Below are positions 44,336 to 52,569 of a DNA stretch of 52,569 nt, piece by piece. The stretch spans positions 1 through 52,569 of the forward strand of contig JAGWMP010000003.1 in NCBI GenBank assembly GCA_028871705.1, given 5' to 3'. The stretch's first letter is position 1. Each line of letters begins with the position of its first letter. The notes beneath the pieces were generated by a model. The model did not search any database. It was not told the origin of the DNA and was given only the letters and a program-made list of their open reading frames with translations. Origin of the DNA: Gammaproteobacteria bacterium (lineage in GTDB: Bacteria; Pseudomonadota; Gammaproteobacteria; Steroidobacterales; Steroidobacteraceae). A program made the position numbers and the translations under genes.

Positions 44336-46825
44336 TCAGAAGATGTACGCCACCCGCACTCCCACCTCCCGCGGAATGCTCACGAGGTAGTCGTTGGTGA
44401 GGTTGCCGAGCTCGTTGAACTGCGTGGGCGGCACCAGGATGTTCTCCCGGTCGAAGAGGTTGGTGACGTACAGCGTCGTGCGCCAGGGCTGGTGGTTGAG
44501 CGTGGCGTTGACGTTCACCATCTCGTAGCTCGAGGAGTACTGCACCGAGGTCACCCCGAGCGAGGGGGTGAGCTGCATCGGCACCGCACTGCGGTATACG
44601 GCGTTGGCGGCGAGGGCCAGGTCGTAATCGCTCGCGACCGCCATGTCGTAATGGAGCGCGACGCTGGCGCTCGACTTCGGGCTTCCCGGCATCTGCTGGC
44701 CGCTGCTGCCATGGATCAGCCCCGGGACGATGGTGCCGGTCTGTGCGCCGTTGTTCGCCGGGAGTGAGAAGTCGCTCGTCAGGTGCGCGTCCGCATAGGC
44801 GTAGCTCACCGTATAGACCAGGTTCGGCACGAACAAAGGGCCGCTCGACTCGAACTCGAAGCCCTTCGACTCGGCGGTGTTGGCGTTGTACACGGCGAGG
44901 TTGCCGGAGGGGAGGCTGGAGGAGATCTGCGGCTTGTCCCACTTGATGTCGAACAGCGCGAAGGTATACGAGAGGCCGTTGCTGAAGCGCCCCTTGAGGC
45001 CCGCCTCGTAGTTATTGGTGCTGTCGGGCTGATACGTCGAGAGCAGCGGGCTCTCGGCGAAGGGGCCGACCAGCGGCACCGAGTTTGCACCGCCGCGGCG
45101 GAAGCCCTGCGACCAGACGGCGTAGACGTACTGATCGTCGGCGTACTGGTAGGAGGGGTTGACCTTGCCGACCGTCTTGGAGGCGGGCGATTCGTGCGGG
45201 GTGGCGGGCAGGAAGGTCGGGAAGTTGTAGTCGTCGTAGGACTGCGCGTCGGTGAATTCCTGGCTGAAGTGACGTGCGCCGACGGTGACCTGGCCCTTGG
45301 GCAGGAAGTGCCAGGTGAGCTCGCCGAACACCGACTTGTCCTGGAATCTCTGCGTGTCGATCTGCTGGAACGTGACGTCGCCCGGTGCCGTGGTGACATT
45401 GAAGAAGCAGTTCGGCAGGCAGCCCTGCGCCGCCTGGTACTCCGGCGTGCCCGGAACCGCGATCGTCCAGGCGCCGGCGCTCGTCTGGTTCTCGTAGAAG
45501 ACGCCGAGCACGTAGTCGAACGTCTTGTCGGGGCCGCTCTTGGACACCAGCCGCACCTCTTCGGTGAAGGTGTGCGCGAAATCGGCGAACTGCTGGTCGT
45601 AGACGAAGCGCGGGTTGGTCGGCACGCCCGCGTAGTAGGGCAGGTAGCCGCCGCTCGCGAGGCCGCCGAGACTGTAGGTGTTGTCCTGCAGCACGGAACC
45701 GGAGGTCGTGTAATAGGAGCTGGTCGAGGAGACGGTGGCGAAGCCGACATCCCAGGTGAGGTCGGCGCTCGCGAGGTTGGTGTAGCGCGACCAGGGCTGA
45801 TCGATCTGCGAGAACTCGCGATACGGGCCGCCCGCCGGCAGTGTGGTCGCCGGATCGAGCGGCGAGACGCCGCCGGGGAAGTCGGGATTGACCTGCGGTC
45901 CACCGTCGCCCTGCACGCCCGCGTGCAGGATCGCCAATTCTGCGGTGAAGCCATCCGCCGGCTTCCACAAGAGGCTCGCCCGCCCGGTGAAGGTCTTCTG
46001 GAAGTTCCAGTCCGGCTTGTCCTGGTAGATGGCGGGGCTCGTCACCGGCGCGGCGGGGTTCGCCAGCAACGGGACGCCCGAGAGCCCGTTGTTGCTGCGG
46101 GCGAAGAGTCCGTAGGTGTTGACGAAGCCCGGCTGGTAGTCGTACTTGGCCGAGGCGCGGAATGCCAGCACGTCGCCGAGCGGGATGTTGATGAGTCCGC
46201 GCACCGCGTAAGGCGTGCCGTCGGAGTGCGCCAGCTTGCCGCCGCTCGCCTCGATCTGGCCGGCGAAGGTGTTGAGCTCGGGCGAGTTCGGAATGAGCCG
46301 CAGCGCCCCGGCGAGCGTGCCGGCGCCGTAGAGCGTGCCCTGCGGACCGCGCAGCACCTCGACCTGCTTGAGGTCGTCGAGCTCGAAATAACCGTCGACC
46401 GGGGAATTGCCGATGTAGGTCCCGACGGGCGCCTGCTCGAAGGCGCGGAAGCCGCGGGTCGGCTCGCCGGTCGCGTTGATGCCGCGGATGATCGGCACCG
46501 TCGCCTCGGTGAAGCGCGCGCCGTACTGGTACATGCTCAAGCCGGGCACGTCGCTCGCCAGGGAGGCGAGATCCGTGACGCCGCTCTCGGCGAGCTTCTC
46601 GGCGCTCACCACCGACATGCTGTAGGGCACCGCTTCGAGGGTCTGCGTGCGGCGGGTGGCCGTGACCGTCACTTCCTGCAGCGCCCCCGCGGTCTGATCC
46701 TGAGGCTGGGCGGCGGCGGGGGGTGCCTGCTGCGCCTGTGCCGCGGGTGCGAGCCCGTACAGGGCCACGCACACGGCCGCCTGGACCCGTGTGATCGCGC
46801 CCAAGGTCCGCCGTAATGTGTTCAT
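44336..46825 (-). CDS. TonB-dependent receptor
   Basis: LQEVTVTATRRTQTLEAVPYSMSVVSAEKL plug, QVEVLRGPQGTLYGAGTLAGALRLI, C-terminal VGVRVAYIF. Confidence 0.95.
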   Translation of the reverse strand: MNTLRRTLGAITRVQAAVCVALYGLAPAAQAQQAPPAAAQPQDQTAGALQEVTVTATRRTQTLEAVPYSMSVVSAEKLAESGVTDLASLASDVPGLSMYQYGARFTEATVPIIRGINATGEPTRGFRAFEQAPVGTYIGNSPVDGYFELDDLKQVEVLRGPQGTLYGAGTLAGALRLIPNSPELNTFAGQIEASGGKLAHSDGTPYAVRGLINIPLGDVLAFRASAKYDYQPGFVNTYGLFARSNNGLSGVPLLANPAAPVTSPAIYQDKPDWNFQKTFTGRASLLWKPADGFTAELAILHAGVQGDGGPQVNPDFPGGVSPLDPATTLPAGGPYREFSQIDQPWSRYTNLASADLTWDVGFATVSSTSSYYTTSGSVLQDNTYSLGGLASGGYLPYYAGVPTNPRFVYDQQFADFAHTFTEEVRLVSKSGPDKTFDYVLGVFYENQTSAGAWTIAVPGTPEYQAAQGCLPNCFFNVTTAPGDVTFQQIDTQRFQDKSVFGELTWHFLPKGQVTVGARHFSQEFTDAQSYDDYNFPTFLPATPHESPASKTVGKVNPSYQYADDQYVYAVWSQGFRRGGANSVPLVGPFAESPLLSTYQPDSTNNYEAGLKGRFSNGLSYTFALFDIKWDKPQISSSLPSGNLAVYNANTAESKGFEFESSGPLFVPNLVYTVSYAYADAHLTSDFSLPANNGAQTGTIVPGLIHGSSGQQMPGSPKSSASVALHYDMAVASDYDLALAANAVYRSAVPMQLTPSLGVTSVQYSSSYEMVNVNATLNHQPWRTTLYVTNLFDRENILVPPTQFNELGNLTNDYLVSIPREVGVRVAYIF

Positions 46826-47028
46826 AGCCCGACTCCCCCCTGATTGCGCCCCCGGGTTCACTATGTGACACGTTCGTGAAGCAAGTCTATGACGATTCTT
46901 CGTTGGGTCACGCGCGTTCTTAGGAGATCTGCGCTTTGTTGCCGCACCGGGGCGCGGCGCAGCGCAGCCGCCGTGATGCGCTGCGGGGCGATTTGACCGC
47001 CGGGGCGCGCGACCCGGACACTCGCGCC

Positions 47029-48453
47029 ATGCCATCCGAACCGTTGAGCACGCGACAGCTCGAGGAGGCGCTGCTGCAGGCGCAGCGCGCGGCGCGCGGC
47101 CTGCGCGTGTGCAGCCCCGAGCACGGCAAGCTCGCCTTCGTGCTCATGAAGCTCGGCCGCAGCGCCGCGGCCGAGGAGGTCGTGAGCGATGCGCTCTCGC
47201 TCGGCACGGGTGGCGCGGATGCCTACGACGCCCTGGCGTTCGTCTCCATGCACTTGGGTCAGCACGAGCGCGCCAACGCGCTCTACCGGCGCGCCACCGA
47301 GCTCGCGCCGCGCGATGCCCGCTTCTGGTACAACCTGGCCTGCAGCGAGCGCAGCCTCGGGCGCCTCGGCGCGGCCGAGTCGGCCTGCGACCAGACGATT
47401 CGCCTCGACGCCGCGCACTACGGCGCCTTTCTGCTGCGCTCGGAGCTGCGCGTGCAGAGCGCCGCGGAGAATCACGTCGCGGAGCTCGAGGCGCTGCTCG
47501 CGCAGCGATCGGGCGACTACCGCGCGCGCGTATTCCTCGGCTACGCGCTCGGCAAGGAGCGCGACGATCTCGAGCGCTACGACGAGGCGTTCGCGGCCTT
47601 TGCCGCCGCCGCGGCGGCGCGCCGCGAGCGGCTCCAGTACGACGTCGCGGTCGATGAGCGCAAGCTCGCGCGCATCGCCGCGGTCTACGGCCGGGAGGCG
47701 ACGGCCGCGGCGGCGGATGCCGCCGATTCCGCGCGTTTCATCTTCGTCGTCGGCCTGCCGCGCTCGGGTACGACGCTGCTCGAGCGCATCCTCACGGGGC
47801 TCTCCGGCGTGCGCTCCAACGGCGAGACCGACTATTTCTCCCAGGCGCTTCTCGGGGCATCCGTGGGAGAGGGCGACGTATTCGCGCGCGCCGCGCATGC
47901 CGCTCCGGCCGTGGTCGCCGCTGAATACGCGCGGCTCGCCGCCGCCGGGCCGCCCGCGCAGCGTATCGTGGAGAAGCTGCCGCTCAACTACCTCTATGCC
48001 GGCGCCATCGCCCGCGCCTTGCCCGCGGCGCGCATTCTGCTCGTCAGCCGCTCACCCATCGACAGCTGCTTCGCCATGTACCGTACGCTGTTCGCGGCCG
48101 GCTATCCCTTCAGCTACGACCTCGGCGAGCTCGGCCGCTACTACGCGGCGTACGCGGGCCTCATGCATCACTGGCGTGCGGTGCTCGGGGAGCGGCTGTG
48201 CGAGGTGCGCTACGCGGAGCTGGTGAAGGAGCCCAGGCGCATCGGCGCCGCGCTCGCGCAGCGCTGCGGGCTCGCGTGGGACGATGCGGCGGTCGACATC
48301 CAGCACAACCAGTCCGCCTCGCTCACCGCGAGCGCCTCGCAGGTGCGGCGCCCGATCTACGGCACCTCCTCCGGCCGCTGGCGGCGCTACGAACGGCACC
48401 TCGGCGCCCTGATTGCCGCACTGCGGGAGCACTCGGTGGCGCTCGAAGACTGA
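47029..48453 (+). CDS. TPR-containing sulfotransferase family protein
   Basis: N-terminal TPRs, FIFVVGLPRSGTTLLERIL (5'-PSB loop), RILLVSRSPIDSCFAMY (3'-PB). Confidence 0.9.
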   Translation: MPSEPLSTRQLEEALLQAQRAARGLRVCSPEHGKLAFVLMKLGRSAAAEEVVSDALSLGTGGADAYDALAFVSMHLGQHERANALYRRATELAPRDARFWYNLACSERSLGRLGAAESACDQTIRLDAAHYGAFLLRSELRVQSAAENHVAELEALLAQRSGDYRARVFLGYALGKERDDLERYDEAFAAFAAAAAARRERLQYDVAVDERKLARIAAVYGREATAAAADAADSARFIFVVGLPRSGTTLLERILTGLSGVRSNGETDYFSQALLGASVGEGDVFARAAHAAPAVVAAEYARLAAAGPPAQRIVEKLPLNYLYAGAIARALPAARILLVSRSPIDSCFAMYRTLFAAGYPFSYDLGELGRYYAAYAGLMHHWRAVLGERLCEVRYAELVKEPRRIGAALAQRCGLAWDDAAVDIQHNQSASLTASASQVRRPIYGTSSGRWRRYERHLGALIAALREHSVALED

Positions 48454-48508
48454 AAAAGGGCGCGGGTACGAAGAGTAAGATGGCCACATCGGCGGCTGGA
48501 AGCCCTTG

Positions 48509-50428
48509 ATGCCGGACACACGAGTCGCGTCGCAATCTTTCGTCCGTAACGGCGTTCGCGGCGCCCTCGTATTCATCGCACTCCTCAGCGCCGGGCTTCT
48601 CGGCATCGCCCCGCCGCTCCTCGGCGGGCGTTTGACGATCTGGCTCCTCGGTGCGGGCATCGCGGTCGCCGCCGTCGTGCGCTGGGGCGCATGGCAGTAC
48701 CTGGCGGTCGGACTCGCCGACGCCGCGGTGGATTTTGCCAACCGGCACGCCGCACTGCCGGCACTCGCCTCCGGCATCGGCCTGCCGCTCGGCGTATGGG
48801 TCACCGTGACGCTGCTGCGCCGCTACCGTTTCGATCCGCGTTTCGAGCATGGCCGCGACGTCGCGCTCTTCATCGGCGCGGCACTCGTCGGCATGCTGCT
48901 GCCGGCGGCGATCGGCGTCGGCAGCTACCGGCTGCACGCCGTCGTCGACCCGGCGGATCTCGAGGCCTGGGACACGGTCGCCTGCTTGCGCTGGTGGCTC
49001 AACGACTTCACCAGCGTGCTGCTCACGGGCCCGCTCCTGATCGCCATGCGCCGCAAGGCGTTCCAGCGCGTGTTCGAGCAGCCGCTGGCGACACTGGTCT
49101 CGCTCGCGCTGCTCGGCGTGCTGCTCGGCGCGATGTTGTTCGCGCCCCCCATCCCGGCGAAGTTCGGCTTCCTGCAGGCCCCGTGGCTGCTGGCGCTGAC
49201 GGCGTTCGTGGCGAGCGTGTGCCTGCGATTCGGCTTCGTGCCGGCCGCCGCCACCGCGCTGATCCTCTCGCTCACCGCGGTGGTCTGTTTTGCGTTCGAC
49301 TTCGGCATGCTGCGCGGCGCGGAGATCCTCCCGGGTCTGATCGTGCTGTGGTCGTACCTCACCGCGATGATCGTGGCGTCGTTGCTGCTGACCGGGCTGC
49401 TCGCCGAGCAGCAGCGGCTCGAGACGCGCTACGAGCAGGTGTTCGAGACCAGTCCGCAGCCGCTGTGGGTGTGCGATGCGGGCACGCTGCGCTTCCTGCT
49501 GGTCAACGCGGCGACCGAGCGGCTGTACGGCTACGCGCGCGGCACATTGCTCGCCGGCACCGTCGACCTCCTGACGCCGCCGCACGAAGTGCGCTCGCTC
49601 GCGGCGCTGCTCGCGGGCGCGCCGCACCAGCCACTGGAGCTGCGCCAGCGCACCCGCGACGGGAAGATCATCGACGTCGAGATCTGGGCGCGCCTCATCG
49701 ACTACGGCGGCAGGCCCGCGTGGCTGGTGTTCACGTTCGACGTCACCGAGCGCAAGGCGCTCGAGAGCTCGCTCGTGAATGCGATCTCGAGCGAGCAACG
49801 CCGCATCGGTCAGGAGCTGCACGACGGCCTCGCGCAGGAGCTCACCGTGGCCTCGCTGCTCGCCGCGCAGCTCGCCAGGAGCGCCGCGGAGCAGCGGCTG
49901 CCGCTCGCCGAGGACCTGCGGCGGCTCGCCGACTCGATCGCCGGCAGCTTCGACAGCGCGCGCGCCGCGGCGCACGGGCTGTCGCCGCTCGCCGGTTTCG
50001 ACGGCGATCTCGGTCTCGCGCTGGCCTCGCTCGCGCGCATGAGCAGCATCGCGGGCACCGCGGTGGAGCTGCATTCGCGCTTCGAGGCGCCGCTGCGACT
50101 GACGCTCGAGGCGGCGACGCACCTCTACCGCATCGCGCAGGAGGCGGTGCAGAACGCGTTGAAGCACGCCGCGGCGCGCCACATCGAGGTGTATTTCGAC
50201 GTGCGCGCCGACTGGGTGATGCTGCGGGTGGTCGACGACGGCCGCGGCATCCGGCCGGCGGAGGCGAACTCCTCGGGCTTCGGCATCAACACCATCCGCT
50301 ACCGTACCAGTGCCATCGGCGGGCAACTGTCGATCCGGCCCGTGCCGAGCGGCGGCACCAAAGTCACCTGCCTGGTGCCGAACCCCGCCGCCGGCGCGAG
50401 CGGGCTGCGGCTCATCGGCAAGGGCTGA
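48509..50428 (+). CDS. MASE1-PAS sensor histidine kinase (NarL/DesK-type HisKA_3)
   Basis: Eight-TM MASE1-like N-terminus, PAS (YEQVFETSPQPLWVCD), RRIGQELHDGLAQEL H-box, HLYRIAQEAVQNALKHAAA and DDGRG ATPase motifs. Confidence 0.9.
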   Translation: MPDTRVASQSFVRNGVRGALVFIALLSAGLLGIAPPLLGGRLTIWLLGAGIAVAAVVRWGAWQYLAVGLADAAVDFANRHAALPALASGIGLPLGVWVTVTLLRRYRFDPRFEHGRDVALFIGAALVGMLLPAAIGVGSYRLHAVVDPADLEAWDTVACLRWWLNDFTSVLLTGPLLIAMRRKAFQRVFEQPLATLVSLALLGVLLGAMLFAPPIPAKFGFLQAPWLLALTAFVASVCLRFGFVPAAATALILSLTAVVCFAFDFGMLRGAEILPGLIVLWSYLTAMIVASLLLTGLLAEQQRLETRYEQVFETSPQPLWVCDAGTLRFLLVNAATERLYGYARGTLLAGTVDLLTPPHEVRSLAALLAGAPHQPLELRQRTRDGKIIDVEIWARLIDYGGRPAWLVFTFDVTERKALESSLVNAISSEQRRIGQELHDGLAQELTVASLLAAQLARSAAEQRLPLAEDLRRLADSIAGSFDSARAAAHGLSPLAGFDGDLGLALASLARMSSIAGTAVELHSRFEAPLRLTLEAATHLYRIAQEAVQNALKHAAARHIEVYFDVRADWVMLRVVDDGRGIRPAEANSSGFGINTIRYRTSAIGGQLSIRPVPSGGTKVTCLVPNPAAGASGLRLIGKG

Positions 50429-51277
50429 TCAGCGCGGCCCGCGCAGTACGAGACCACGCCGCACGGCGAGGGCGGTGCCGCCGAGCACCAGTAGCGAGGC
50501 GAGCGCGAGGCGCGCGCTGATCGGCTCGGCGAACAGCACGACCCCCGCGAGGGCCGCGATCACCGGAACGGCGAGCTGGGCGTTCGCGGCGGCGATGGCG
50601 CCGAGCCGGGGAAGCGCGGTGTACCAGGCGGCGTAGCCGAGTCCCGAGGCAACCGCTCCGGAGAGCGCGGCGAGGGCGAAGCCCTGCGTATCCGCGTGGC
50701 GTTGAGCGAACTTGAAGGCGCTGAACACGAGGGCCGCCGGGAGGGCCCGCACGAAGTTGCCGGCATTCTCGCCGAGCGCGTCGCGCGAGCCGCGGCCCTG
50801 CAATGAGTAGGCCCCCCAGGCGATGCCGGCGAGCAGCATCAGCAGCGCCTCCCGGATGGGCGGCGCCGCGACTCCGGGCAGGAGCAGCAGCACCAGCCCG
50901 GCGACCGCGAGCAGCCAGCCGGCGATGAGCCAGCGGTCGATGCGCTCGCCCGCCACGAACCCCGCCGCCAGCATCACCACCTGCACGGCGCCGAAGAGGA
51001 GCAGTGCCCCCGTACCCGCGGTGAGAGCCACGTAGGCGAAGGAGAAGGGGAGCGCGTAGACGATGAGCGTGAGCGCCGCACGCCAGCTGCCGCGCGGTGT
51101 CCCGCGGCCGCCGCGGACGCGCACGATGAGTGCGAGGGTCGCGGCTCCCGCCGCCAGACGCACGGTGGTGAAGCTCGCCGGATCGATGTGGCTCACGCGC
51201 AGCGCCATGCGGCACAGCACCGAGTTCGCGGCGAAGCACGCGAGCGCGAAGAGGGCGGCGAGCACGGCGCGCTTCAT
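50429..51277 (-). CDS. EamA/DMT-superfamily transporter
   Basis: About ten hydrophobic helices with two EamA-like repeats. Confidence 0.87.
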   Translation of the reverse strand: MKRAVLAALFALACFAANSVLCRMALRVSHIDPASFTTVRLAAGAATLALIVRVRGGRGTPRGSWRAALTLIVYALPFSFAYVALTAGTGALLLFGAVQVVMLAAGFVAGERIDRWLIAGWLLAVAGLVLLLLPGVAAPPIREALLMLLAGIAWGAYSLQGRGSRDALGENAGNFVRALPAALVFSAFKFAQRHADTQGFALAALSGAVASGLGYAAWYTALPRLGAIAAANAQLAVPVIAALAGVVLFAEPISARLALASLLVLGGTALAVRRGLVLRGPR

Positions 51278-52104
51278 CGCGCGGCGCTGGCCGCGCGGCG
51301 GCAGCGCTCGGGCAGCGCGGCGCTCGCGAGGCGCCCGGCCCAGGCGGCAAACCCGGGCGTCGGTCCGCGCCAGCGCAGCTCATCCACGTCCCGGAACAGC
51401 GCCGCGTCGGTCCTGAGCGTCGCCAGCTGTTTGAAAAGGAGAGCCAGCTCACGCTGTTCGCCGAGCGTCTCCGGCGGAAACTCCTCCAGCGCGCCGAACC
51501 GGCCGATGAGGCGCGCGGCGGTCACCCGCCCGATGCCCGGGAGTCCCGGGTAGCCGTCCGCGGCGTCGCCGACCAGGGCGAGGAAGTCGGGGATGCGCTC
51601 GGGCACAACACCGAACTTGGCGCGCACGCCGGCGGCGTCGCGAATATCCCTGGTGCGGCGGTCGACCTGCACGACCCGATCCGCGACCACGCACTGCGCC
51701 AGGTCCTTGTCGGGCGTCCAGATCGAGACGCGCGCGACGCGCTCATCGCGTGCCGCCAGGTGTGCTGCGGAGGCGAGGGCGTCATCGGCCTCGAGCTCCA
51801 CCATCGGCCACACCGCCACGCCCATGGCGGCGAGCGCCTCCTCGAGCGGCTCGAATTGCGTGAGCAGCGCCGGCTCGATGCCGTCACCGGTCTTGTAGCC
51901 GCTCCACAGGCGGTTGCGGAAGGATTCGATGACGTGATCGGTCGCGACGCCGACGTGGGTCGCGCCCTGCTCGATCATGCCAAGAACGGTGTTGAGAACT
52001 CCGGCGACGGCGCCAAGCGGCGGCGCCTTATCCGCGGCGAAGCGGCGCAGGCCGTAGAAGTGGCGGAACAGCTCGTAGGTGCCGTCGACGAGATGGACGA
52101 TCAC
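51274..52104 (-). CDS. Stand-alone 5'-3' exonuclease (PolA N-terminal/FEN-like)
   Basis: MIVHLVDGTYELFRHFYG, ELEADDALASAAH, DKDLAQ, LVGDAADGYPGLPGIGRVTAARLI. Confidence 0.9.
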   Translation of the reverse strand: MIVHLVDGTYELFRHFYGLRRFAADKAPPLGAVAGVLNTVLGMIEQGATHVGVATDHVIESFRNRLWSGYKTGDGIEPALLTQFEPLEEALAAMGVAVWPMVELEADDALASAAHLAARDERVARVSIWTPDKDLAQCVVADRVVQVDRRTRDIRDAAGVRAKFGVVPERIPDFLALVGDAADGYPGLPGIGRVTAARLIGRFGALEEFPPETLGEQRELALLFKQLATLRTDAALFRDVDELRWRGPTPGFAAWAGRLASAALPERCRRAASAAR

Positions 52105-52120
52105 CTACGCGATCGTACAC

Positions 52121-52261
52121 CTACCGGGGTGAGGCGAGTCGCACGGGCTGGCGGCGCGGGGCGAGTGCGCTGGACGCACGCCGCCGCCGCAGGTTGGCGG
52201 CCGCGAGATAGGCGGCAAGAAACACCAGCGTGGCACCGACATCGAAGAGGAGGAATTGCAT
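52121..52261 (-). CDS. Possible 46-aa single-TM small protein
   Basis: MQFLLFDVGATLVFLAAYLAAANLRRRRASSALAPRRQPVRLASPR; below ORF-track cutoff. Confidence 0.35.
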   Translation of the reverse strand: MQFLLFDVGATLVFLAAYLAAANLRRRRASSALAPRRQPVRLASPR

Positions 52262-52402
52262 GATCTGGCCTCCGCAGAATACGCCGCGGCAGTGTAGCCG
52301 CGCCGTGCGGTCCGGGTCGGCCTCCCGCCGGGGGATGCCGGGCGAGGCATTAGGATGGAAGCCGTCTACTCAATTGGAGGGATTCCGCTAGAGTTGCAAC
52401 CG

Positions 52403-52569
52403 ATGGCGAAGGTCATTCTCTTCGTGCTGGCGCTCCTGGCGCTGCCGCTCGCGCTGCTCGCCTTGTTGCGCTCGGGCCGGCGGGGTGGTCCCGGGGAGCG
52501 TCCCGCGGCGCGCGTCCAGGCCGTGTCCGCCGCGGCCGCGCCGGCCGGGGCCCCGGCGCCTGCGCCGCC
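52403..52569 (+). CDS. N-terminus of a membrane-anchored protein running off the window
   Basis: ATG at 52403: MAKVILFVLALLALPLALLALLRSGRRGGPGERPAARVQAV..., open to the window end. Confidence 0.45.
   Translation, partial: MAKVILFVLALLALPLALLALLRSGRRGGPGERPAARVQAVSAAAAPAGAPAPAP

Noticed and set aside
46857-46880. TTCAC-N14-GTGAA dyad between the TonB receptor and sulfotransferase genes
   Set aside because: Short arms and long spacer; plausible but likely by chance.

Overview
High-GC (roughly two-thirds G+C by eye) chromosomal window that looks proteobacterial, probably gammaproteobacterial (inferred from gene content only). It is densely coding. No rRNA, tRNA, CRISPR, IS element or prophage was recognised. 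Blocks from left to right: (1) 1-14.6 kb, a carbohydrate-utilisation locus: TonB-dependent receptor, flavin-dependent tryptophan-halogenase-like protein, SGNH hydrolase, GH39-like xylosidase interrupted by an in-frame TAA, LacI regulator, glycoamylase-like/GH144-type protein, sugar ABC transporter (SBP, two permeases, MalK-type ATPase) and a GH1 beta-glucosidase. (2) 14.6-15.9 kb, a MerR regulator and a two-gene operon with a mer-like promoter whose -35 overlaps the merR stop codon. (3) 16-24.3 kb, a complete cbb3 oxidase and maturation operon (ccoNOQP, extra small membrane ORF, ccoG, very short FixH-like ORF, ccoI, ccoS, TauE/SafE-like). (4) 24.3-26.2 kb, an OYE-family reductase and a DUF1614-like membrane protein. 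(5) 26.4-33.6 kb, the most unusual block: S8 peptidase with a coupled I9/propeptide-like small protein, an anti-sigma-like membrane protein and ECF-type sigma factor, and a divergent, apparently exported TPR-CHAT (caspase-like) protein coupled to an unknown 176-aa protein, followed by a small Cys-rich HNH-like protein. (6) 33.9-40.3 kb, an AraC regulator, MttB-family methyltransferase, FAD/GcvT demethylating dehydrogenase and divergent Rieske oxygenase (quaternary-amine catabolism-like). (7) 40.3-48.5 kb, a POT transporter, CocE/NonD hydrolase, small lipocalin-like protein, second TonB receptor and divergent TPR-sulfotransferase. (8) 48.5-52.6 kb, a MASE1 histidine kinase, DMT transporter, 5'-3' exonuclease and small ORFs. 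The best candidate for an undescribed system is the CHAT / sigma / anti-sigma / S8-I9 protease block at 26.4-33.6 kb. All functional calls come from reading motifs in the translations; no database search was run.
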